Positions 1-9,146 of a stretch of 64,000 nucleotides of DNA are shown piece after piece. This DNA comes from Variovorax boronicumulans (lineage in GTDB: Bacteria > Pseudomonadota > Gammaproteobacteria > Burkholderiales > Burkholderiaceae_C), in assembly GCF_007677875.1 (NCBI RefSeq), contig NZ_VEDO01000014.1:86712-150711 (forward strand). The letters run 5' to 3'. Both the position numbers and the translations under genes were made by a program. Under the pieces are notes generated by a model. That model was not told the origin of the DNA. It ran no database searches and worked only from the letters and a program-made list of their open reading frames with translations. Positions within the stretch are counted from its first letter, which is position 1. Each line of letters opens with the position of its first letter.

Positions 1-207
1 CACCAGCGCCACCTGCGGCTTGCCGCGCGGGTTGAGCCAGCTCAGTTCGTAGGCGGTCCAGAGGTCGGCGCCGAAGAAGGGCGTCTTGCCGTCGGCACCG
101 ATCTCGGCGCGCTTGTCCGCACGGGCGATCGGAAACAGCAGGGTGGCGTCGTACTGGTCGGCATAGGGCGAGGCCTTGCCGAGCGGGGATTGTTCAGGCG
201 AATTCAC
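1..207 (-). CDS. queF: NADPH-dependent 7-cyano-7-deazaguanine reductase QueF, N-terminal part (truncated by window edge)
   Basis: QueF reduces preQ0 to preQ1 in the cytoplasm during queuosine synthesis. Only the first 69 residues are in the window. They read from a GTG at 205-207 and contain [16 protein letters not shown] followed by [21 protein letters not shown], which match the start of the long, two-domain E. coli-type QueF (LGKSTDYRDTYDASLL... WTLYELSWLN). The GTG start overlaps the last codons of the upstream oxygenase gene by 14 bases, so the two are probably translationally coupled. The catalytic Cys/Asp region lies beyond the window and cannot be checked. Confidence 0.85.
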   Translation of the reverse strand, partial: MNSPEQSPLGKASPYADQYDATLLFPIARADKRAEIGADGKTPFFGADLWTAYELSWLNPRGKPQVALV

Positions 208-1057
208 GTTCTCTGAGCCACTTGGTGGCGATCCATTTTTCACCGGCCAGCACGGGCGAGCCGCCATGCAGGGTGCGCGTGCTCGGGTGCGGACGGTCGT
301 AACTGAAGAAGACGGCGTTGCCGCGCTTGGGCGCGACCTCCAGGTGCAGGTCGGGAAACACCGTGCCGCCGCCGCGCTCAGGCTCGCCCAGGTACATCAC
401 GAGCGTGCCCACGCGCTGCCCGCCGCGCTTCAAGATGGTCGGCGTGCCGGGCTCGGCCGGGTCGAAGTAGTCGTAGTGCGGCTTGTATTCGGCGCCGGGG
501 CCGTAGCGCAGGATCTGCAGGCCCTCGCCGTTCTCCACCGGCCAGCGCAGCAGGGCCGCGATGCGCGCCTCGATGCGCGTGATGAGTTCGGTCTCGCCGC
601 GCTGGAAGAACATGCCGTCGCTGGTGCGGTCGACGTTGATCTCCTCGCCCCCGGTCTTGGTGGCGACCGTGCGCGAGCGGGCCATGCGCGGGTTCGCCAG
701 TGCGATGAGTTCCTCGCATTCGGCGTCCGACAGCAGGCCGCCGAACACCACGATGCGCGGCTGCAGCTGCGCGCTCAGCACGTGCACGCGGCGGTCTTCG
801 GCCTGCAGGTACAGCGGGGAGTCGTCCAGCGCGGGCTCGGGCACGGTCACCGCGGGCGGCAGGCCGGCCGCCACCGCATTCTGCTCGAGGTGCTCGCGCA
901 GCGTGTTCTCCAGGGCCTCGATGGCCACGTCCTCGTCCCAGCCGGCATCGCGCATGGCTTTGAGCACCGCATCGGGCGCATGGCCGGCCTGGGCCTGTTC
1001 CACGATCCACTGGCGCAGCTGCGGCGTGACGGCCTGGGTCGGTGCGTTGGCGGACAT
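194..1057 (-). CDS. 2-oxoglutarate-Fe(II) oxygenase, prolyl-4-hydroxylase-like
   Basis: A 287-residue cytoplasmic protein with a C-terminal double-stranded beta-helix oxygenase domain. The iron ligands read as His194-x-Asp196 in KPHYDYFD and His264 in TLHGGSP, with the 2-oxoglutarate-binding basic residue Lys274 in GEKWIATKW. The first 60 residues form a small helical UBA-like region ([19 protein letters not shown]). The ATG at 1055-1057 was chosen because AGAAAGGAG lies just upstream; the frame stays open further upstream but without a ribosome site. The family hydroxylates prolyl residues in peptides, but the substrate here is unknown. It overlaps queF and lies just downstream of yaaA, in the same direction. 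Confidence 0.85.
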   Translation of the reverse strand: MSANAPTQAVTPQLRQWIVEQAQAGHAPDAVLKAMRDAGWDEDVAIEALENTLREHLEQNAVAAGLPPAVTVPEPALDDSPLYLQAEDRRVHVLSAQLQPRIVVFGGLLSDAECEELIALANPRMARSRTVATKTGGEEINVDRTSDGMFFQRGETELITRIEARIAALLRWPVENGEGLQILRYGPGAEYKPHYDYFDPAEPGTPTILKRGGQRVGTLVMYLGEPERGGGTVFPDLHLEVAPKRGNAVFFSYDRPHPSTRTLHGGSPVLAGEKWIATKWLREREFA

Positions 1058-1077
1058 GCGGCTCCTTTCTCTTCGGT

Positions 1078-1851
1078 TCAATCGGCGCGGCGCCGGAACA
1101 CCAGCCGGTTCGGTTCGGACACATCGGCGTCGTACCCATAGCCTTCCAGGTCGAATTGGCGCAGCTTGGCCGGCGTGGCGATGCGGTGGGTGATGGCGTA
1201 GCGCGCCATGAGGCCGCGCGCGCGCTTGGCGAAGAAGCTGACGACCTTGTAGCCGCCGCCCTTGTACTCCTCGAACACGCATTCGACCACGCGGGCCTGC
1301 AGGACCTTGCGGTCGACGGCCTTGAAGTACTCCTGCGAGGCCAGGTTCACGACCACGGGGTGCTTGCTGCCAGCCAGTTCGGCGTCCAGGTATTCGGCCA
1401 GGCGGGAACCCCAGAACTGATACAGGTTGCTCCCGCGCTCGGTGGCCAGCGCCGTGCCCATCTCCAGGCGGTAGGGCTGCATGCGGTCCAGCGGGCGCAG
1501 CACGCCGTACAGGCCCGACAGGATGCGCAAATGCTTCTGCGCCCAGCGCAGGTCCGCGGCCGGCATGGCGCGCGCATCCAGGCCGCCGTAGACGTCGCCG
1601 TCGAACGCCAGCACGGCCGGGCGGGAATTGCGCGCCGTGGCGCGCGGGCTGTGCGCCTGGTAGCGCGCGACGTTGAGCGCGGCCAGCGCATCGCTGAGGT
1701 CCATGAGCTCGGCGATCTGCTGCGGCGACTTCCCGCGCAGCACGGCGATGAGCTCGGCCGTCTGCTCGGCGAACAGCGGCTGGGTGGGCGAGACCGGCGT
1801 GGCCGGGCTCTCATAGTCGAGCGACTTGGCGGGGGACAGCAGGAACAGCAT
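1078..1851 (-). CDS. yaaA: Peroxide stress protein YaaA (DUF328/UPF0246)
   Basis: A 257-residue cytoplasmic protein, almost the same length as E. coli YaaA (258). The opening MLFLLSPAKSLDYESP and internal DLRWAQKHLRILSGLYGVLRP, LYQFWG and NLASQEYFKAV are hallmark YaaA segments. In E. coli the family limits free iron and protects DNA from oxidation during peroxide stress. It is followed after 20 bases by the oxygenase gene in the same direction, so co-transcription is likely. The ATG at 1849-1851 is the natural start; no strong Shine-Dalgarno is visible. Confidence 0.93.
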   Translation of the reverse strand: MLFLLSPAKSLDYESPATPVSPTQPLFAEQTAELIAVLRGKSPQQIAELMDLSDALAALNVARYQAHSPRATARNSRPAVLAFDGDVYGGLDARAMPAADLRWAQKHLRILSGLYGVLRPLDRMQPYRLEMGTALATERGSNLYQFWGSRLAEYLDAELAGSKHPVVVNLASQEYFKAVDRKVLQARVVECVFEEYKGGGYKVVSFFAKRARGLMARYAITHRIATPAKLRQFDLEGYGYDADVSEPNRLVFRRRAD

Positions 1852-1934
1852 GCGTGGCGGAGAAGTGCAGCCCGAAATTATCCGGCACGCACCGAATCCC
1901 CCCCGCGTGCAGCCCTGCCCGGGTGGGCGGCGCC

Positions 1935-2801
1935 TCAGCCGCCCAGGCCCAACAGCCGCATCGCGTTGCCCTTCAGGATGCCCGGCATCACCTCGGGTTT
2001 GAACCCTGCTTCTTCCGAATCCTTGAGCCAGCGCTCCGGCGAGATCAGCGGCCAGTCGCTCGCGAACAGCACGCGGTCCTTGAGCAAGGTGTTCGCGTAC
2101 TGGATCAGCTGCTTCGGAAAGTACTTGGGGCTCCACCCCGACAGGTCGATCCAGACGTTGGGCTTGTGCGTGGCCACCGACAGCGCCTCGTCCTGCCACG
2201 GAAAGCTCGGGTGCGCCATGACGATCTGCATGTCCGGGAAGTCGATCGCCACGTCGTCCAGGTGCATGGGGTTGCTGTACTCCAGCCGCAGGCCGCCGCC
2301 GCAGCGCATGCCGGAGCCGATGCCGCTGTGTCCGGTGTGGAAGATCGCGGGCAGCTTGTGCTCGGCGATGACCTCGTAGATCGGCCAGGCCATCTTGTCG
2401 TAGGGATGGAAGCCCTGCACCGTGGGATGGAACTTGAAGCCCTTCACGCCATGCTCCTCGATGAGCCGGCGCGCCTCGCGGGCGCCCATCTTGCCCTTGT
2501 GCGGGTCGATGCTCGCGAACGCGATCATGATGTCCGGATTCTTCTGCGCGGCCTCGGCAATCTCCTCATTCGGGATGCGCCGGCGGCCCAGGTTGGACTC
2601 GCTGTCCACACCGAACATCACGAAGCCGATCTTGCGCTCGCGGTAGTAATCGATGCTCTCCTGGATGGTCGGGCGGCGGCTGGAGCGGAAGTACTTGTCG
2701 GCCGCGCGGTCGTACTCCTCGCCGTAGTTGTCGAAAGGGTTCCAGCAGCTGATCTCGGCATGCGTGTGCGTGTCGATGGCGATGAGGTTGGTGCAGTCCA
2801 C
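1935..2801 (-). CDS. Amidohydrolase-family protein (amidohydrolase_2); candidate beta-ketoacyl-CoA hydrolase of hydroxycinnamate catabolism
   Basis: A 288-residue metal-dependent TIM-barrel protein. Visible metal/catalytic residues are His12 and His14 in DTHTH, His155 in IFHTGHSG, His197 in AHPSFPW and Asp249 in SDWP. The start is GTG at 2799-2801 with GGAGA seven bases upstream. The family includes decarboxylases and hydrolases of aromatic acids. In actinobacterial p-coumarate (cou/phd) clusters a member hydrolyses the aryl beta-ketoacyl-CoA in place of a thiolase. Here it is divergent from a feruloyl-CoA synthetase, crotonase and SDR set that lacks a thiolase, so that role is a good inference but not proven. 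A 5-carboxyvanillate- or resorcylate-type decarboxylase is the alternative. Confidence 0.75.
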   Translation of the reverse strand: MDCTNLIAIDTHTHAEISCWNPFDNYGEEYDRAADKYFRSSRRPTIQESIDYYRERKIGFVMFGVDSESNLGRRRIPNEEIAEAAQKNPDIMIAFASIDPHKGKMGAREARRLIEEHGVKGFKFHPTVQGFHPYDKMAWPIYEVIAEHKLPAIFHTGHSGIGSGMRCGGGLRLEYSNPMHLDDVAIDFPDMQIVMAHPSFPWQDEALSVATHKPNVWIDLSGWSPKYFPKQLIQYANTLLKDRVLFASDWPLISPERWLKDSEEAGFKPEVMPGILKGNAMRLLGLGG

Positions 2802-2860
2802 GGGGGTCTCCGCTTCTAGGGGTAAGTACCAGGGATTTGGCAGGCGCGATCGCCTTGATT

Positions 2861-2879
2861 TGGTTATTTTTCATAACCA
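2861..2879. promoter_or_regulatory. Candidate MarR operator between the divergent amidohydrolase and crotonase genes
   Basis: The sequence TGGTTAT-TTTTC-ATAACCA is a perfect 7-bp inverted repeat with a 5-base spacer, in an AT-rich island inside very GC-rich DNA. It sits 28 bases upstream of the crotonase start and about 60 bases from the amidohydrolase start, so one bound dimer could control both directions. Its size suits a MarR dimer, and a MarR gene closes the cluster at 10873. The assignment to that regulator is inference. Confidence 0.6.
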
Positions 2880-2906
2880 TAATCGATCCACCTTCAGGAT
2901 GCAATC

Positions 2907-3680
2907 ATGACCCACCCGGACCTCTCCTTCGAACGCCAGGGCGACATCGCTATGGTGCGTCTGAACCGCGCCGCCAAGCGCAATGCGCTCAACGACGGCC
3001 TGATCCTCGCGCTGCGCGACTGCTTCCAGAACCTGCCCGAAGGCGTGCGCGCGGTGGTGGTCGACGGCGCCGGCGAGCACTTCTGCGCCGGGCTGGACCT
3101 GTCGGAACTCAAGGAGCGCGACGCCGGCCAGGGCGTGCTGCACTCGCGCATGTGGCACCAGGCACTCGATGGCGTGCAGTTCGGCACCGTGCCCGTGATC
3201 GCTGCGCTGCACGGCGCCGTGGTCGGTGGCGGCCTGGAACTGGCCAGCGCCTGCCACATCCGCGTGGCCGACGAGACGACCTTCTACGCACTGCCCGAGG
3301 GCACGCGCGGCATCTTCGTGGGCGGCGGCGGCTCGGTGCGCATCCCCAAGCTGATCGGCGTGTCGCGCATGACCGACATGATGATGACGGGCCGCGTCTA
3401 CAAGGCCGCCGAAGGCGAACGCGCCGGCTTTGCGCAGTACCTCGTGCCGCCGGGCCAGGCCCTGGCCAAGGCCATCGAGCTGGCCCAGCGCATCGCGACC
3501 AATGCACCGCTGACCAACTACGCGCTCATGCACGCCCTGCCCCGCATCGCCGAGCAACCGGCCGACCATGGCCTGTTCACCGAAGCGCTGATGGCCGGCA
3601 TTGCACAGGATGCGCCCGCTGCCAAGGAACGCGTGCGCGCCTTCCTGGAAGGCCGCGCCGCCAAGGTCTCGAAAGACTGA
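2907..3680 (+). CDS. Enoyl-CoA hydratase/isomerase (crotonase), probable hydroxycinnamoyl-CoA hydratase
   Basis: A 257-residue crotonase-fold enzyme. The oxyanion-hole and catalytic region VVGGGLELAS carries Glu111, and YALPEGTRGIF carries Glu131, matching the two catalytic glutamates of hydratases. It is shorter than the classical feruloyl-CoA hydratase-lyase (about 276 residues) and lacks the latter's typical segments, so it may hydrate feruloyl-CoA or p-coumaroyl-CoA without the lyase step. An AGGA motif precedes the ATG. It is the first gene of a plus-strand operon that continues to the MarR gene, and the next gene starts 25 bases downstream. Confidence 0.85.
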   Translation: MTHPDLSFERQGDIAMVRLNRAAKRNALNDGLILALRDCFQNLPEGVRAVVVDGAGEHFCAGLDLSELKERDAGQGVLHSRMWHQALDGVQFGTVPVIAALHGAVVGGGLELASACHIRVADETTFYALPEGTRGIFVGGGGSVRIPKLIGVSRMTDMMMTGRVYKAAEGERAGFAQYLVPPGQALAKAIELAQRIATNAPLTNYALMHALPRIAEQPADHGLFTEALMAGIAQDAPAAKERVRAFLEGRAAKVSKD

Positions 3681-3704
3681 CCCCGCCCCTTTTCGGAGGA
3701 CGAC

Positions 3705-5594
3705 ATGACGCAGAACGATGCGGCTGCCGCAGGCAGCCTGGGCGGAGCCTTGCCCAAATACCGCCCGCTGGCCTTCGGCGTGACACGCGCCAGCATCCGC
3801 GAGGCCGCAGGCGGCGTGCGCTACGTGCAGGCCGAGACACCGCTCACGCCCTATGCGCACCGCATGACGGACCGGCTGCTGCACTGGGCCGAGGCCGCGC
3901 CCGACCGGACCTTCATGGCGCAACGCGCCCGGTTGCCGGACGGCACCCGCGGCGACTGGGTGCATCTGTCCTACCGCGACATGCTGGCCAAGGCCCGCGC
4001 CATTGGCCAAGCCGTGCTGGCGCGCGGCCTGTCGGCCGAGCGGCCCGTGGCCATCCTCGCGGAGAACAGCCTGGACCACGCACTCGTGGCGTTCGGCTGC
4101 CTGCTCGTGGGAATCCCGCACTGCCCCGTGTCGCCGCCCTACGCGCTGGTCAGCAAGGACTACGAGAAGCTGCGCCACGTGATGGGCACCTTGACGCCGG
4201 GGCTCGTGTTCGCCAGCGATGTACGCTATGCCGCGGCCATCGCCGCCACTGTGCCGACCGATGTGGAGGTGGTGCTGGGTGAAGGTGCCCTGCAAGACCG
4301 CGCCAGCACGCCGCTGGCCGCGTTGCTGGACACCGTGCCCACGGCCGCGGCGGACGAGGCCATGGCCCGCATCCACCCGGGCACCATCACCAAGTTCCTC
4401 TTCACCTCGGGTTCGACCAAGAACCCCAAGGCCGTCATCAACACGCACCGCATGTGGTGCGCCAACCAGCAGCAGATGCGCCAGTCCATCCCGGCGCTGG
4501 GCGAGGAGCCACCCGTGCTCGTGGACTGGCTGCCCTGGAACCACACCTTCGGCGGCAACCACAACATCGGCATCGCGCTGGACAACGGCGGCACGCTCTA
4601 CATCGACGAGGGCAAGCCCACGCCGGCCGGCATCGCCGAGACGCTGCGCAACCTGCGCGAGATCGCGCCCACGGTCTACTTCAACGTGCCCACGGGCTTC
4701 GAGGCGATCGCCGACGCGATGGAGACGGACGCGGTGCTGCGCAGGAACCTGCTGTCGCGCGCCCGCATGTTCTTCTACGCCGGCGCCGCGCTGCCGCAGG
4801 CGCTGTGGGACAAGCTCAACCGCATCCAGGAGGCCGAGATCGGCGAGCGCCTGGTGATGGGCACAGGCCTCGGAATGACCGAGTCCGGCCCCTTCGCGCT
4901 GTACATCACGCGGCCCCAGGTGGCCACGGGCGACCTGGGTCTGCCGGCGGCGGGCATGGAGCTCAAGCTCGTGCCGACCGACGGCAAGACCGAGATCCGC
5001 TACCGCGGCCCCAACGTCACGCCGGGCTACTGGCGCATGCCCGACGCCACGCACGAGTCCTTCGACGAGGAAGGCTTCTTCTGCACGGGCGACGCCGTGG
5101 AGTGGATCGACCCCGCCAACCCGCACCTGGGCCTGCGCTTCGACGGCCGCATCGCCGAGGACTTCAAACTCGCCACGGGCACTTTCGTGAGCGTGGGTCC
5201 GCTGCGCGCCAAGATCACGGCCTACGGCGCGCCCTATGTGCAGGACGCGGTGCTGACGGGCCTGAACCTGAAGGAAGTCGGTGCGCTGATCTTTCCGACC
5301 CAGGCCGTGCGCGAACTGGCCCGGCTGCCGGCCGACGCGCCGATGGCCGAGGTGCTCGCCCACCACGCCGTGCAGGCGCATTTCCAGCACGTGATCGACA
5401 AGCTCGCGCTTGACGCCACGGGCAGCGCCAACCGCATCGCGCGCGCTGTGCTCGTGGCTGAGCCGCCGTCCATCGACAAGGGCGAGGTGACCGACAAGGG
5501 CTCGATCAACCAGCGCGCCGTGCTCAAGCACCGCGACGCCGTCGTGCAGGCGCTGCACGGCGGCACCCTGCCCCACACCATCACCCCGCGTTGA
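3705..5594 (+). CDS. fcs: Feruloyl-CoA synthetase (AMP-forming acyl-CoA ligase)
   Basis: A 629-residue cytoplasmic member of the adenylate-forming family that activates ferulate or related hydroxycinnamates to CoA thioesters with ATP. The AMP-binding P-loop FTSGSTKNPKAVINTHR lies near residues 233-249, and the adenylation motif GTGLGMTESGPF and the C-terminal hinge region RIAEDFKLATG follow. The segment DWLPWNHTFGGNHN is typical of bacterial feruloyl-CoA synthases. The start is supported by TTCGGAGGACGAC before the ATG. Its neighbours (crotonase, SDR, feruloyl-esterase-like lipoprotein) support a role in hydroxycinnamate degradation. Exact substrate preference among ferulate, p-coumarate and caffeate cannot be read from sequence. 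Confidence 0.88.
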   Translation: MTQNDAAAAGSLGGALPKYRPLAFGVTRASIREAAGGVRYVQAETPLTPYAHRMTDRLLHWAEAAPDRTFMAQRARLPDGTRGDWVHLSYRDMLAKARAIGQAVLARGLSAERPVAILAENSLDHALVAFGCLLVGIPHCPVSPPYALVSKDYEKLRHVMGTLTPGLVFASDVRYAAAIAATVPTDVEVVLGEGALQDRASTPLAALLDTVPTAAADEAMARIHPGTITKFLFTSGSTKNPKAVINTHRMWCANQQQMRQSIPALGEEPPVLVDWLPWNHTFGGNHNIGIALDNGGTLYIDEGKPTPAGIAETLRNLREIAPTVYFNVPTGFEAIADAMETDAVLRRNLLSRARMFFYAGAALPQALWDKLNRIQEAEIGERLVMGTGLGMTESGPFALYITRPQVATGDLGLPAAGMELKLVPTDGKTEIRYRGPNVTPGYWRMPDATHESFDEEGFFCTGDAVEWIDPANPHLGLRFDGRIAEDFKLATGTFVSVGPLRAKITAYGAPYVQDAVLTGLNLKEVGALIFPTQAVRELARLPADAPMAEVLAHHAVQAHFQHVIDKLALDATGSANRIARAVLVAEPPSIDKGEVTDKGSINQRAVLKHRDAVVQALHGGTLPHTITPR

Positions 5595-5607
5595 GGAGAA
5601 CCCACCC

Positions 5608-6372
5608 ATGAAGATCGAAGCACAGGCCGCCCTCGTCACGGGCGGCGCATCCGGCCTGGGCGAGGCCACGGCGCGCGAACTCGCCCGCCTGGGCGCCAAA
5701 GTCGCGGTGCTGGACCGCAACCTCGAGCGCGCCCGGCAGGTCGCGGCCGAGATTGGCGGCACGGCTTACGCCTGCGACATCACCGACACCGCGAGCGTGG
5801 AGGCCGCGCTGGACGCCGCCGCGGCGGCGCACGGCCCGGCGCGCATCCTCATGAACGTGGCCGGCATCGGCTCGGCCAAACGCATCGTGGGCAAGGACGG
5901 CCAGGCCGCGCCGCTGGAGGACTTCGCCCGCGTGATCCACGTCAACCTGCTCGGCACCTACAACATCAGCCGCCTGTTCGCGGCGCGCTGCGCCAAGCTC
6001 GATCCACTCGACGGCGGCGAGCGCGGCGTGATGGTGTTCACGGCCTCGGTCGCGGCCTTCGACGGCCAGGTCGGCCAGCAGGCTTACAGCGCATCCAAGG
6101 GCGGCCTGGTCGGCATGACGCTGCCGATGGCGCGCGACCTGGCGCAGCACGGCATCCGGGTCTGCACCGTGGCGCCCGGCATCTTCGCCACGCCGCTGCT
6201 GCTGGAGCTGCCCGAGCCGGTGCAGCAATCGCTGGCCGCATCCATTCCGTTCCCGCCGCGCCTGGGCAAGCCTTCGGAGTTCGCCGAGCTGGCCTGCCAC
6301 ATCGTCACCAACGGCCACCTGAACGGCGAGGTCATCCGGCTGGATGGCGCGCTGCGCATGGCCCCGAGATGA
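5608..6372 (+). CDS. SDR-family 3-hydroxyacyl-CoA dehydrogenase
   Basis: A 254-residue classical short-chain dehydrogenase. The NAD(H)-binding TGGASGLG is at residues 11-18, and the catalytic Ser147, Tyr160 and Lys164 are in FTASVAAF and AYSASKGG. The length, motif spacing and C-terminal [19 protein letters not shown] resemble HSD17B10-type 3-hydroxyacyl-CoA dehydrogenases. In this operon it would oxidise the 3-hydroxy-3-aryl-propionyl-CoA made by the crotonase to the beta-keto thioester. That points to a beta-oxidative rather than vanillin-forming route. GAGGAG precedes the ATG, 13 bases after the ligase gene. Confidence 0.85.
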   Translation: MKIEAQAALVTGGASGLGEATARELARLGAKVAVLDRNLERARQVAAEIGGTAYACDITDTASVEAALDAAAAAHGPARILMNVAGIGSAKRIVGKDGQAAPLEDFARVIHVNLLGTYNISRLFAARCAKLDPLDGGERGVMVFTASVAAFDGQVGQQAYSASKGGLVGMTLPMARDLAQHGIRVCTVAPGIFATPLLLELPEPVQQSLAASIPFPPRLGKPSEFAELACHIVTNGHLNGEVIRLDGALRMAPR

Positions 6373-6410
6373 GCCACATCCGCCGATCCACCACCCGAGG
6401 AGACAACCTC

Positions 6411-7397
6411 ATGCACCACCGTCGACACTTCCTGCAGGCCCTGGCTGGCACCGCCGCGCTCGGCCTGTCTCCCTTGTCCGCGCTCGCCCAGGCGCTGGAC
6501 CAGGTCAAGATCATGTACGGCTTTCCCGCCGGCAGCGCGGGCGACAGCGTGGCCCGCCGCGTGGCCGAGAAGCTGGGCGGCACGCCTTACAGCAAGAACC
6601 CGGGCTACGTGGAGAACAAGCCCGGCGCAGGCGGCCGCATCGCCGTGGAATCGCTCAAGGCCGCGCCGGCCGACGGCTCGGTGCTGACGCTGGCGCCGGT
6701 GTCGGCCCTGGCGGTCTATCCCCACATCTACCCCAAGCTCAGCTACAAGCCCGAAGAGGTCACGCAGGTCTCCATCGGCGCCATCATGTTCCACGGTCTG
6801 GCCGTGGGGCCGGCCGTGCCGGCCGAGGTCAAGACGCTCAAGGACTTCCTGGCCTGGGCCAAGGCCAACCCCGACAAGGCCAGCTATGGCTCCCCGGGCG
6901 CAGGCTCCATGCCCCACCTGCTGGGCGCGCTGCTGGGCATCCGTGCGGGCGTGGAGCTCAAGCACGTGCCCTACCGCGGCACCGTGCCCAGCATCACCGA
7001 CCTCGTGGGCGGCCAGATCGCCGCGGCCATGAATCCCAGCGGCGACTACCTGCAATACATGAAGACCGGCCGCGTGCGCGTGCTGGCCACCTCGGGCAAG
7101 AAGCGCTCGCCCTACCTGCCGGACGTGCCGACCTTCACCGAGCTGGGCTACCCCGACGTCACCTCGGAAGAGTGGTTCGGCTTCTACGCCCCGGCGAAGA
7201 CGCCGGCAGCCACCATCGCCGCCGCCAACGCAGCGATCACCGCGGCACTGCACGACAAGACCGTCGTCGACGCGCTGGCCATCGTGGGCCTGGTCGCCCA
7301 CGGCAGCACGCCGCAGGAGATGGCGGCGGACCAGAAAGCCGAGTTCGAGCGCTGGGGTCCGCTCGTCAAGCAGATCGGCTTCACGGCCGAGTCCTGA
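6411..7397 (+). CDS. Tripartite tricarboxylate transporter substrate-binding protein (Bug/TctC family)
   Basis: A 328-residue periplasmic solute-binding protein. The N-terminus HRRHFLQALAGTAALG followed by ALA is a twin-arginine-like signal peptide, and the mature region shows the family pattern (MYGFPAGSAGDSVARRVAEKL, GAGSMPHLLGALL, HVPYRGTVPSITDLVGGQI). The ATG at 6411 is preceded by GAGGAGA. An in-frame ATG at 6369 overlaps the previous stop and is less likely. No TctA/TctB membrane subunits lie nearby, as is usual for orphan Bug proteins in Burkholderiales. It probably binds an aromatic carboxylate of this pathway, which is inferred from context only. Confidence 0.88.
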   Translation: MHHRRHFLQALAGTAALGLSPLSALAQALDQVKIMYGFPAGSAGDSVARRVAEKLGGTPYSKNPGYVENKPGAGGRIAVESLKAAPADGSVLTLAPVSALAVYPHIYPKLSYKPEEVTQVSIGAIMFHGLAVGPAVPAEVKTLKDFLAWAKANPDKASYGSPGAGSMPHLLGALLGIRAGVELKHVPYRGTVPSITDLVGGQIAAAMNPSGDYLQYMKTGRVRVLATSGKKRSPYLPDVPTFTELGYPDVTSEEWFGFYAPAKTPAATIAAANAAITAALHDKTVVDALAIVGLVAHGSTPQEMAADQKAEFERWGPLVKQIGFTAES

Positions 7398-7431
7398 CCC
7401 CACCCACCACCACCATCGGAGGAGACACCAG

Positions 7432-9123
7432 ATGCCACAGAGCAAACTCACCCTCGCCGCCGCGCTCGCGCCGGCCCTGTTGCTGGCCGCCTGCGGCTCG
7501 GGCGACGACGACCTGCCGCAGCTGGCTGCGGCCACGCCCGCCGCGCTGCAGTCCTGTACCGACCTGGCGGGCCGGATCGCATTTGCAAACACCACCATCA
7601 CGACCGCCGAAGCCATCGCGGCCGGCACGCTCAAGGTCGCCGGCAAGGACGTGCCCGCACACTGCCGCGTGACCGGCCGCATGTTCGACCGCGTGAGCGC
7701 CGTGGACGGCCAGAGCTACGCCATCGGTTTTGAGATGCGCCTGCCCAACAACTGGAATGGCCGGTTCTTCTACCAGGCCAATGGCGGCCTGGACGGCAAC
7801 GTGGGCACGGCTTCGGGCGGCATCGGTGGCGGCGGCCCGCTGGACAACGCGTTGAACAAGGGCTTCGCCGTGCTGAGCTCGGACGCCGGCCACGCAGGAT
7901 CCCTGGGGCCCTTCTTCGGCCTGGACCCGCAGGCCCGGCTGGACTACGGCTACCAGGCCGTGGGCAAGCTCACGCCCATGGCGAAGAGCGCCATCCAGAC
8001 CGCCTACGGCAAGGCGCCCGACCGCACTTACCTGGGCGGCTGCTCCAACGGCGGCCGCCACGCCATGGTGGCGGCCTCGCGCTACGCCGAGCAGTACGAC
8101 GGCATCCTCGCGGGCAACCCCGGTACGCGGTTGCCGCGCGCGGCGATCGCCAACATCGCCGGCGCCAAGACCTATGCCGCGCTCGCGACGACGCCGGGCA
8201 ACCTGGGCACCGGTTTCACGCAGGCCGAACGCACGCTGGTGAGCCAGGCCGTGCTGGCCAAATGCGATGCGCTGGACGGCGCCAGCGACGGCCTGGTGCA
8301 GGACACCACCGCCTGCCAGGCCGCCTTCGACCTGGCCCGCGACGTGCCCACTTGCAATGGCGCACGCGACGGCAGCTGCCTGAGCGCGGACCAGAAAGCG
8401 GGCATCGCCGCGCTCTTCAAAGGCGCGACGACGGAGAGCGGCACCAAGATCTACGCCAGCTTCCCCTACGACAACGGGCTGCAGACGAGCGGCTGGGCCG
8501 GCTGGAAGTTCAGCAACTCGCTGACCCTGGACACCGGCGCCGTGGGCTTCGTCTGGCAGGTGCCACCGGAGGACCGCGCCAGCTTCAACGGCACGAACTT
8601 CGCGCTCACGGGCAACCTGGACAGCATGCTGGCCAAGGTGCAGGCCACCAACGCCACCTACACGGAGAGCGCGCTGTCGTTCATGCTGCCCGTCAACTAC
8701 GGCCAGCTGCCCACGCTCAGGAACCGCGGCGCCAAGCTCATGGTCTACCACGGCACGGCCGACCCGATCTTCTCGAGCGACGACACGGTGGACTGGTACC
8801 AGGCCCTGCGGCGGGACAACGGCGGCGATGCCTCCGACTTCGCCCGCCTGTTCCTCGTGCCCGGCATGAACCACTGCAGCGGCGGCCCGGCCACCGAGCA
8901 GTTCGACATGCTCGACGCGCTGGTCAACTGGGTCGAAAAGGGCGTGGCGCCTGAACGGGTGATCGCCAGCGCACGCGGCGTCGGCAACGCCGGTGGCGTG
9001 AACGCCGATGTGCCCGCCAGCTGGGCCGCCGACCGCACGCGCCCGCTGTGCCCCTACCCCCAGGTCGCACGCTACAACGGCAGCGGCAGCTTGGAACTCG
9101 CCAGCAGCTTCAGCTGCAAGTAA
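7432..9123 (+). CDS. Tannase/feruloyl esterase family lipoprotein
   Basis: A 563-residue esterase with a lipoprotein signal: the lipobox LLAA is followed by Cys21. The CS-D-HC signature of the tannase/feruloyl esterase family is intact: Cys204-Ser205 in GGCSNGGRH, Asp444 in GTADPIF and His481-Cys482 in GMNHCSGG, so the catalytic triad and the adjacent disulfide can form. It would hydrolyse hydroxycinnamate or gallate esters outside the inner membrane and feed free acids to the CoA ligase encoded upstream. GGAGGAGACACC precedes the ATG. Several additional cysteines suggest a disulfide-rich exported protein. Which ester it prefers is open. Confidence 0.88.
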   Translation: MPQSKLTLAAALAPALLLAACGSGDDDLPQLAAATPAALQSCTDLAGRIAFANTTITTAEAIAAGTLKVAGKDVPAHCRVTGRMFDRVSAVDGQSYAIGFEMRLPNNWNGRFFYQANGGLDGNVGTASGGIGGGGPLDNALNKGFAVLSSDAGHAGSLGPFFGLDPQARLDYGYQAVGKLTPMAKSAIQTAYGKAPDRTYLGGCSNGGRHAMVAASRYAEQYDGILAGNPGTRLPRAAIANIAGAKTYAALATTPGNLGTGFTQAERTLVSQAVLAKCDALDGASDGLVQDTTACQAAFDLARDVPTCNGARDGSCLSADQKAGIAALFKGATTESGTKIYASFPYDNGLQTSGWAGWKFSNSLTLDTGAVGFVWQVPPEDRASFNGTNFALTGNLDSMLAKVQATNATYTESALSFMLPVNYGQLPTLRNRGAKLMVYHGTADPIFSSDDTVDWYQALRRDNGGDASDFARLFLVPGMNHCSGGPATEQFDMLDALVNWVEKGVAPERVIASARGVGNAGGVNADVPASWAADRTRPLCPYPQVARYNGSGSLELASSFSCK

Positions 9124-9146
9124 ACCCTTCCCCGTACCGCACCGCC

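Noticed and set aside
2871..5762. 963-residue minus-strand frame opposite the crotonase, ligase and SDR genes
   Set aside because: It has His/Arg/Gly/Ala-rich composition without domains and is fully antisense to three well-supported genes; a product of high GC at third positions.
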